Assembly: GCA_026873275.1 (NCBI GenBank)
Contig: JANTUC010000002.1
Coordinates: 930,001-994,000, forward strand
Source: Pseudopithomyces maydicus
Lineage: Eukaryota; Ascomycota; Dothideomycetes; Pleosporales; Didymosphaeriaceae
Reading direction: 5' to 3'
DNA length: 64,000 nt
Shown in pieces: positions 56,644 to 64,000 of this stretch (positions are counted from its first letter, which is position 1; each line of letters begins with the position of its first letter). The position numbers were made by a program, and so were the translations under genes. Below the pieces are notes generated by a model. It searched no databases, had not been told where the DNA came from, and saw only the letters and a program-made list of their open reading frames with translations.

Positions 56644-57339
56644 GTTGAATGGAGAGCGACCAGGCTCAATTGGTTCAGTTGTTTGGTCGGAGGTGGGACA
56701 GAGCAGCAGGCTGCCGTCTTGTCGGAAGCAATGGTTCCGACAGACAGCTAGAAGCGTGATATCGCTTTCTGCTAGTAGACAGCAGGACTGGAAAGGGTGA
56801 GAAAAGATAGGTTACGAACACGGTGGGCGGTGAACTAAATCATGGCACAAATGTGCAGCAGCAGCGGTGATAGCAGAGGCGATAGCAGAGGCGCGTTTTA
56901 CGCGTCGATAGACTCGAGGTGAGGGAGAGGGAGAGTGGGTCAAAGCTCGGCATTGTGGGGCACCACCCGCTGTCTCGGTCGCACCTTCACTCAGAAGGCC
57001 TGGAGGGTTTCAACACAAGCAATGCGTGTTCTGGGCTTTTCTCGAGTATTGTGACTAGAAAGAAAAAGAAAAGGAAAGGAAAAAGAAAGAAAATTCATCA
57101 AGGGGCAGATCTAGCCTGCAGTCTCACACATGGCCTTCGTTTTTCTTGGGCTGAGCGTGTGAGCGACCTCAGAAACGGTAGGCACCTGCACCTGCACCTG
57201 CGGGCACCTGGGCACGCGCTCCACGTGCCGAGCACCAGCCGGCAATACTTTAATCCGCCCGCGTCACTGGAAAAGTAGATTGACGACGCATTTGCGTGGT
57301 GCCGCCTGCCGGAAACCTTGCGAAATCGCCCTGGAAAAG
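56644..57339. promoter_or_regulatory. divergent promoter with purine-rich tract
   Basis: Between the Cys6 protein and the OTU protease, which are read apart. It includes an AGAAAAAGG-type purine tract at about 57055-57095 and CACCTGCACCTGC repeats near 57182-57210. No gene is seen. Confidence 0.45.
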
Positions 57340-58290
57340 ATGAGCGACGTCCCCGAAACGCTGGAAGCGCTCCAAGCCCGCCACCGCAAGGAGCAGCGCG
57401 ATCTCGTCTCCCGCATCACCCAAAAGAAGAAACAAGCCTCCAAGAAAACCCGCAAAGGCGTAAATGACGAATGTGACCAGTTGGAGCGCGACCAAAAAGA
57501 GCGACATGCTCGCGAAATTGCAACACATAATGGCGAAGATCCTGACGAAGAGCCTGAGTTTCTAGAGGCAGAGCACGAGGTAGAGGAGCGGAGCGCGGAG
57601 CACGTCCAGCCGGCAGCGAATGCCGCAGACACACCCTTGGCGGCATCTACAACGCCCGACCAAGCTTCGACCGGACAAAACGGACAGAAGAAGAAGCCAA
57701 ACCGTGCAAAAGCCCGTCTTGCGCGCCGCGCCGCCGAACACGACGCACTTGTTGCCCAGGCAAAGGAGGAGGCTGCGAACATGCCCGATCTGCGGGAACA
57801 AGAGCGCACACGGATGGAGCAACATTTTGAGAAGCACGCTGTAGAGGTGAAGGAGATACGTGCGGACGGACACTGCCTATATGCTGCTGTGGCGGACCAG
57901 ATGGAGACGCGAGGCCTGGGTCTCAAGCCGCGGATACAGGTCAAAGCCCAAGACCATGTGCAGCTGCCAGACTACAAAAGGGTGAGGTATGCCGCGGCAG
58001 ACCTCATAGAGAGCAAGCCGGACGAATTTGTGGGCTTCATGGAAGAGCCCATCGACACGTACCTGCACAAGATACGCGAGACGGGTGAGTGGGGAGGGCA
58101 TATGGAGCTCATGGCACTAGCCAAATCCTATGGCGTCAAGATCAACGTGCTTCATAGTGACGGGCGAGTGGACAAGATCGAGCCTGGGGAAGACGTCAAG
58201 GACGAGGATGCGAACGAGATTTGGCTGGGCTATTACCGACACAGCCACGGCTTGGGCGAACACTACAACTCATTGCGCAAGGTCTCATGA
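57340..58290 (+). CDS. OTU2: OTU-family deubiquitinase (OTUD6/Otu2-like)
   Basis: Ovarian-tumour-domain cysteine protease like human OTUD6B and yeast Otu2, which remove ubiquitin and act at the ribosome. Single exon, 316 residues. The N-terminal 150 residues are a highly charged coiled coil (R-H-R-K-E-Q-R-D-L, A-R-L-A-R-R-A-A-E). The OTU domain begins near residue 168. The catalytic loop is D-G-H-C-L-Y with Asp176 and nucleophile Cys179; W-G-G-H-M-E-L-M-A-L-A is the conserved middle helix; and the catalytic His is H308 in E-H-Y-N-S-L. The ATG at 57340 was preferred to an upstream in-frame non-ATG extension since the family starts here. Confidence 0.93.
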   Translation: MSDVPETLEALQARHRKEQRDLVSRITQKKKQASKKTRKGVNDECDQLERDQKERHAREIATHNGEDPDEEPEFLEAEHEVEERSAEHVQPAANAADTPLAASTTPDQASTGQNGQKKKPNRAKARLARRAAEHDALVAQAKEEAANMPDLREQERTRMEQHFEKHAVEVKEIRADGHCLYAAVADQMETRGLGLKPRIQVKAQDHVQLPDYKRVRYAAADLIESKPDEFVGFMEEPIDTYLHKIRETGEWGGHMELMALAKSYGVKINVLHSDGRVDKIEPGEDVKDEDANEIWLGYYRHSHGLGEHYNSLRKVS

Positions 58291-58339
58291 ACGTGTACCA
58301 AAGACTGTTACTCTGCTATCGAGGTAATCGAGAGCTGCC

Positions 58340-59240
58340 TTAGCTGTGCCGCCACACGCTCACCCAGTCCGCTACCTCCCCATTGACGATGCCCACCTGG
58401 TGCGTCCGCTTTGGCTTCCAGTGCGCCGCCCTTACGAGCGCTTCATCACTCTCCGCACGGTCCGATTTCAGGACTTTGCCCTCCTCATCGTACTCTATAT
58501 CTTTGCCCGGCTGCTTCAGGAGCTCCTCGTGGACTGTCGGCGGTAAAGCATACGGAGGGCCGCCGGACTTTGGAGGTTTGTGCGTAGGGAACTCGAGACA
58601 GATGAGTACGCCACCGGGTGCGAGCAACTGTGCCATGCGCCGGGCCCACTGTGGACGGATACTGGGATGCAATGCGCAGAGAAACTGTTCATTCGTCAGC
58701 AAATCATGGCGAATGGGACATGGGTGGTGCATGTCCGACTTACTGTATTATCGTATATTACATCGAATCCCTCCTTCAACCCTCCAGTACCTGGGAACCA
58801 GTCATCCTTAAAGAAGTCTCCCAGCAGACATTTGGTCACGCCTCTTCCATCCTTATTGTCTACAACCTTGTACTCTCCCTCCAGCGGCCCTTCTCCCGGG
58901 TTCTTGAGATACTCCTCTGCTGCTTTGACCGCGTTCTCACTAACTTCTAGCCCAAAGCTATCATAACCATGTGCAGCGAACAGTGCAATATCGTAGCCCT
59001 TCCCACAACCTGGAATCAAGGCACGTGCCCGCCCCCAGCGGCACTCTTCGGGGCTGGTATGAGATCCTTACGCTCATTTAACGCGTCGATGAGAGCAGGG
59101 TTAGTATAGCCACGATCCCAAGGGAGAAAATCGCCCGCAGACCAAAGGTCATCCCAGCGCTTGTCGTGCTCAGTGAGTGCGTGACCGAGGAAATGTGCTT
59201 TGAGGCGATCCTGATTCTGGCTAGGTGGTTTGGTTGCCAT
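58340..59240 (-). CDS. TPMT-family thiol methyltransferase, one-base frameshift
   Basis: Class I SAM-dependent methyltransferase of the thiopurine S-methyltransferase family, which in fungi methylates small thiols or sulfide. Exons 58744-59240 and 58340-58684. Features: W-x-x-L-W-S-A-G-D-F-L-P-W-D-R-G-Y near residue 35, SAM motif I (L-I-P-G-C-G-K-G-Y-D), acidic G-L-E-V-S (motif II), V-I-Y-D-N-T across the intron, and A-R-R-M-A-Q-L-L-A-P-G-G-V-L-I-C. Exon lengths sum to 842, one short: the frame breaks just before motif I at a C5 run (59032-59036; G on the coding strand). One added base gives a continuous family-like frame. The cause may be a sequence error or an inactivating mutation. Confidence 0.88.
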
Positions 59241-60160
59241 TGTTGTAGTGCAGTGGTTTCAATTTGGGTTCACAAGGCCCCAATTGAGGTTGGGGGCTAT
59301 GTCAATGGACTCGGAAGACTTGGGGTGGATTTGTTGATGGCGGGGTCAAGGATCTGCGAGGGTACGACCAAGCTTTCGGCTGTGTGACGCGCCTAGGCCA
59401 ATCCCGGTAGCAAACTTTGGTAGGGGCCATAGAACATGCAATGATGCAGCTGAAGAGGTAGTCTAATGTACTTCATATATATGTCTGGAAACATATCGTG
59501 GGTCTCGTGTGGATGTGTGAATGGGGTGACGCCTCTATGTGCAACAGAGATTCTCTCTGTGCGAATGACATCATGTCAGATGAGACCATCGACCACGCTT
59601 CTGACATGGATCCTATGCTCCTCTCCTCGCCATTGCAAACCACACAGATATATGTCGTGACCCCAATTCGACAGTTCAGCAACACCTTCCATGTAGTACA
59701 TGGTCTACAACACAACGTATGGGGAATACCGCGACCAGCCCAACCGAGGCACGCAATCCAAAACAAGACTGGCCCGCCATACCCCACCCAAAACATGCTA
59801 GATGATTTGCAGCCCACCTGGAGACCCACTTCCGCGGTCCTTTTCCACGGCGTTGGCGTCGCGAATGATCGAATGCGGTCGGTAGAACGGCACCCGCGAG
59901 GGCACAATGTTCAACTTGTTTTCCTACATACATCTCCTTTCATTCCATCAACTCTTTCCTATATATCACCTGTACGGCCTCGAGCCCAAACTCGTCTGCA
60001 GTCGTCAACGTCATATTTGATCCTTTGAAAAGGAGGTTTAGGACGACCCGTGCGAGATTGATAACGTGGCGGATGCTTGCTTCCTACTGCCGGATAAACC
60101 AAGTTCGGATGGACTACCCGTTTCAAGTTTCGACACTTCACTTCAAAATCTTCGCTCAGG
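59241..60160. promoter_or_regulatory. divergent spacer
   Basis: Lies between the methyltransferase and the first MFS gene. A long open frame at 59498-60028 has no family character and is not supported. Confidence 0.45.
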
Positions 60161-62027
60161 ATGCCAGATTCTGAGAAAGAGTTGCCGGAGCGGCCGAATA
60201 ATCGTGTTCACGGGGAAGAATCGGTGGAATCAGTCGATACAGAGAGTGTGGCAAAAGAGGTGGATATCGTGCCTGGTGCTGACGCCGCATCGATAGCACA
60301 ATCCAAAACCAGCACCATACCCGGACATGATGAAGAACAGGTGACAGTAAAGCCAGAAACCCGAGCGACGCTCACGAGGACGACGTCAGTGATCCCCGAG
60401 GCTGTCATCGTGGAGCGTAAAAACCGGAGGGGTCTGTTTGGTCGCTTTACCATTATTCCCGAAGTAGAGGACTCCTATCATTATGCACGGAAAACAAAAT
60501 GGTTCATCACGGCCATTGTGGCAGGCTGTGCCATGGCCGCACCTATGGGATCTGCAATCGTTATGCCGGCACTTCAAGACATTGCCATTGGATTTGGTTC
60601 GTCATCCACCGTCGCAAACATGAGCGTTGCTGTGTACATGTTGTCTATGGCCATCTTTCCGCTCTGGTGGAGTTCTTTCTCTGAGACTGTTGGCAGGCGG
60701 ACCATATACATCATATCGTTCACTCTTTTTACCATCTTCGCGATCCTGTCGGCTGTGTCCACCAGTATGGCCATGTTGGTAGTGATGCGCACTTTCTCTG
60801 GCGGAGCCGCTGCGAGTGTCCAGGCTGTAGGCGCCGGAAGCGTGGCAGATATTTGGGAAACTAGAGAGCGCGGAAAAGCTATGGGGATGTTCTATCTTGG
60901 TCCCTTGTGTGGCCCGCTATTTGCGCCCATTATAGGCGGAGTCCTTGCACAAACACTCGGGTGGCGTAGTACACAGTGGTTTCTCGCCATTTATGGTGCC
61001 ATCACTCTCATCATCATTACTTTCGCCATGCCCGAAACCCTTCGAAAGAAAGCACCAGTCCTTGCTGCTGCTCAGCATCCTACCACCGAGACAACTGCTG
61101 CACGATCCGATCTTGTCAGAGTTTCCACTCGACAATCTGTTCAGGTCGCCACGCGATCGACATTCAGGACACTTCGTCGCTACTTCATTGACCCGCTTGT
61201 TGTCATTACATGGCTCCGCTGTACGTAATCACCGGGTACGAAGTAGGTGTGTCTTTGTGACGACGGGAGAATGAAACTCTTTGACGGATTTCTAAGACAC
61301 AAACCACACATCAGTACGAGCCCCCTTATTTTGATTCTAAACTGACCCCTTGTAATGAATTAGACCCCCTGTAGCCCTTACCGTCTACTATGCCTCGATC
61401 ACCTTTGGCTCTCTCTACTGCCTCAACATCAGTATTCAGGCCTCCTTTTCTGCTTCGCCATATAACTTTAAAACCATTATTGTTGGCTTACTCTACATCC
61501 CTGGCTCCCTGGGCTATATGCTTGCAAGCATTTTCGGTGGAAAATGGATAGACAGGATTATGCACCGAGAGGCGCGTAAATCGGGGAGATACGATGAGAA
61601 TGGTAAGCTAATTCTCCGGCCTGAAGATCGCATGCGGGAAAACGCTTGGATTGCCGCCGTCTTATGGCCAGGTGCACTGCTCTGGTATGGGTGGACAGTA
61701 GAGCATGGCATCCATTGGATCGTACCAATGATTGCGAACTTCTTCTTCGGCATTGGGAGTATGCTTATTTTTGCATTGGTCTCCACCATGTTAACTGAGT
61801 TTATGCCTAAGCGTGCGTCTTCTGGAATCGCTCTGAATAATTTTGTGCGAAACATATGTTCTTTTACTGGCGCGGTTGTGGCAGAGCCGATTATTCATGC
61901 CATCGGCAATGGCTGGTTTATGACGATATTGGGTTTGTGGAGCTTGATAACTGGATTGATGGTTGTTTGGGCAATGGGAAGATTTAGTTCCAGATGGCGG
62001 GATAAGATGGTGGCTGCTTTAGGTTAA
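60161..62027 (+). CDS. MFS drug:H+ antiporter-like transporter (DHA1)
   Basis: Twelve-TM major facilitator of the fungal DHA1 group (QDR/DTR-like). Exon 1 starts at 60161 with about 115 hydrophilic residues. Then come TM1 (W-F-I-T-A-I-V-A-G-C-A), the loop-2 motif G-R-R-T, motif C-like G-P-L-C-G-P-L-F-A-P-I-I-G-G and P-E-T-L-R-K-K. Exon 2 (61364-62027) starts P-P-V-A-L-T-V-Y-Y-A-S-I-T-F-G and ends at a short tail. With the best donor (gtacgt, 61221) the total is one base short, again beside a C5 run (61365-61369). With the weaker donor (gtaatc, 61225) the frame closes to 575 residues. Export of toxic compounds or polyamines is the family role; the substrate is unknown. Confidence 0.88.
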
Positions 62028-62318
62028 TGTTAATAGTGTCTTGCAAGCATTTGCACTTCTCAGCGTTGAAGTAGCATGCGTCAGTTTTTATGTAACATTC
62101 ACAACGCCCTCAATGTTATGCTATTATCCTCTAAACAGCGTTTTTATCCAGTCAGCTCTGCTGCCGCTTTCTCTAAACACAAAACAACGTCCTCTAAACA
62201 GAACAGTTTTTTTGACCCTCTCAGAATCTCTGTTCGAATAGATGCCACCGAACAATGCTGAAACGTGCGCCCAGAGATTATTATTCTCAGACATGAGAAA
62301 CAGCGCATGTGATTTTTT

Positions 62319-64000
62319 TCACATCATCACTGGATAACGACTCCGTTTGCGGATTTCAGGGCCGTACTTGAAGAGAATCCAAGGTATGGGTAACATAAGA
62401 ATAGACAAGAAACCTAATAAGCTTGTCGCCCAGCCTATACCCAGCTTTTCGTACACTGGACGATAGTCAGTAAACCGTCACGCCATGAGAGTTTGGACAC
62501 ATACTCTGGATAGTAAACAAAGGAAAAACTGCACCTAAGGTGTATCGGAATATACCATTCGCAGCCATTGCAGAAGCTCCGTTCATAGGACCGTATCTGA
62601 ATAAGGGGTGCAGAGTCAGCACATGTGAAAGAATTTTTTGGGTGAAGCTGCATTTACTTACACGTCTACCATGTACATGGCGGCTGAAATCTATCCATAA
62701 AGTATCAGTAATCTATATAAGACCATTAGGCAAATTTTTACTTACAAACAGACATAAATTTCCCCACGCGAATGGAATTGCTCCAACTGCTAATACTGCC
62801 CAGTGTACACCTCCGTTTGCTGTCCAAGCAAACCAAAATAGTCCTATGGGAATTCCCAGGCTCCCTATCATCGCATTGTACAATCGATTTTCAGGCTGAG
62901 CATGCATCCGACCGGTGGATACCGCTTCTCGGTGCTTGACCTGGTACAATTTCGTATCGATGACAATGCCTGTGATGCTGGCAAGGCATACACCCAGGCC
63001 AATAGATAAGAATATAAGCCCAGTCTGAGATATGGTGAACTTATATGGCGGTCGCTGAAAGACGTATGGAATGGCTGCAAAGAAAAGAAACAATATGGCG
63101 AACGTGAAGGCAGTGTAGAGCGATAGGAAGAATACAACAGGCTTGAGTACGTTAGTATAACATTTCGAGCTTATTGCGAATGCTTACTTCTGTGACCAAC
63201 ATGTGCATCGGTCGAAGGAAGTTCTGTATTATGGTCTTTTTAACAGCAGCGCCATCGCCGTTTTCATTGGATACAACACCCCGTTTTCTTGCTCTCCGTT
63301 GTAGGATGATCTTCTTGTATGTTTCCTCCATAGGTATAGCACCTATGAATACGGTAAGAGATATGAAGAGCATACACCATTGTGTCCATCTCCAGCCTTT
63401 GTACTGAGCCGCAAAGCCTCCTACGACGGGTCTATAGCAATTTCAGCATACCCAGTCAGAGCAGTGGAAGATACGGGAGCAAGCATACCCAAGTGATGGT
63501 CCAGCAAAAGGTGCCATAAGGAATATCGTTGTCACTTTCGCCCTTTTCGCAGGAACGAAAAGGTCTGCAGTCGTACCCGCACCTAGTTTTGTCTCTTAGC
63601 ATTCCATTCGCAATTTGGATACTCACTTCTAAATCAAATCGATCGACCTAAGCAAGGAATCCCAACAAGACTTACCGACTGCTAACGCTGGGCTCCCAGT
63701 CAACCCCGCAAAAAGTCTGCACACCAAAAACTACCAAACGTCTGTGAGAACCCCGCGCCCATTGTGAAAAGCATGAATATCGGTGCTGAAATCAGGTACA
63801 CCAGTTTCCGTCCATATCTCTCCGACAACGGTGCCGAGATGACAGGTCCAAAGCCAAGGCCAAGCGTGTAAAGCGTAAGTCCAAGGATCGCGGCCGTCCG
63901 CGAGATATGGAAGTGCTGTGCTATAGATTGAAGAGCAGGCGTATATACTGATGTGCCAAAAGTCCTTCCGATAATTAGGGCAGCGAGCAAATGAGGCTGG
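62319..64000 (-). CDS. MFS transporter (DHA1), 5' end outside window
   Basis: Partial gene with several introns; the start lies beyond base 64000. Recognisable pieces from right to left: L-I-I-G-R-T-F-G, P-L-S-E-R-Y-G-R-K-L-V-Y motif A, F-V-P-A-K-R-A-K, F-A-G-P-S-L-G, W-R-W-T-Q-W, E-E-T-Y-K-K-I-I-L, then TM7-12 (Y-P-F-type loop P-P-Y-K-F-T, F-I-A/W-F-A-W-T, M-N-G-A-S-A-M-A-A-N) and stop at 62319. In the region after F-S-Q-T-F-G-S-F the frame is broken at an A5 run (63726-63730; T5 on the coding strand). One more T restores V-C-R-L-F-A-G-L-T-G-S-P-A, a family segment. It is convergent with the MFS gene at 60161 and not a close copy of it. Confidence 0.85.

Noticed and set aside
59498..60028. 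176-codon plus-strand open frame
   Set aside because: Composition looks random (scattered Met, Cys, His), no motif, and it sits in the spacer between two divergent genes.
1..64000. tRNA or rRNA genes
   Set aside because: No cloverleaf-compatible segment with A and B box sequences, and no rRNA-like tract, was noticed by eye; a covariance-model scan would be decisive.

Overview
This window is nuclear DNA of a filamentous ascomycete (Pezizomycotina; a Dothideomycete is my inference, no marker gene proves it). Genes are split by short introns of about 45-140 bases with GTRNGT donors and CTAAC/CTGAC-like branch points. They lie on both strands without operons, and the families are typical of these fungi: UstYa/DUF3328, fungal rhodopsin-like 7TM proteins, HAS1, an SLT2-type MAP kinase, an OTU protease and MFS drug transporters.

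Layout. 1-10.6 kb: a secreted protein of unknown function, then a fungal-type histidine acid phosphatase (phytase family) between two 7TM rhodopsin-like membrane proteins. 11.7-14.6 kb: the most interesting segment. A small secreted precursor made of tandem DLSGL peptides separated by Kex2-type dibasic sites is divergently arranged with a UstYa-family (DUF3328) membrane oxidase, the minimal signature of a fungal RiPP (dikaritin-like) locus. 14.6-22.4 kb: an accessory, gene-poor stretch with a secreted phosphoglycerate-mutase-like protein, a charged coiled-coil-like protein whose frame continues past a stop, a tiny membrane protein and a secreted proline-rich repeat protein (LPPRPTGS). 22.4-32 kb: a PRKRIP1-like splicing factor, a DET1-like phosphatase, an alpha/beta hydrolase, a decayed aldo-keto reductase and two small conserved-looking unknowns. 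32-48 kb: a core housekeeping block with a 1757-residue disordered protein, the HAS1 helicase, an SDR/epimerase, the cell-wall-integrity MAP kinase and a pepsin-like membrane protein lacking one catalytic Asp. 48-64 kb: a GPI-anchored repeat protein, an unusual Cys6 protein, an acidic nuclear-type protein, OTU2-like protease, a TPMT-family methyltransferase and two convergent MFS transporters, the last cut by the window edge.

How the genes may work together. The precursor/UstYa pair would make a secreted modified peptide: signal peptide, Kex2 cleavage, then oxidation by UstYa in the secretory pathway. The remaining genes look like independent functions. Several true genes (HAS1, TPMT-like, the last MFS, the proline-rich repeat protein and perhaps the first MFS) each lack exactly one base in a homopolymer run. 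This looks more like consensus errors in the assembly than five separate gene deaths. All exon boundaries are read by eye from splice signals and reading phase.
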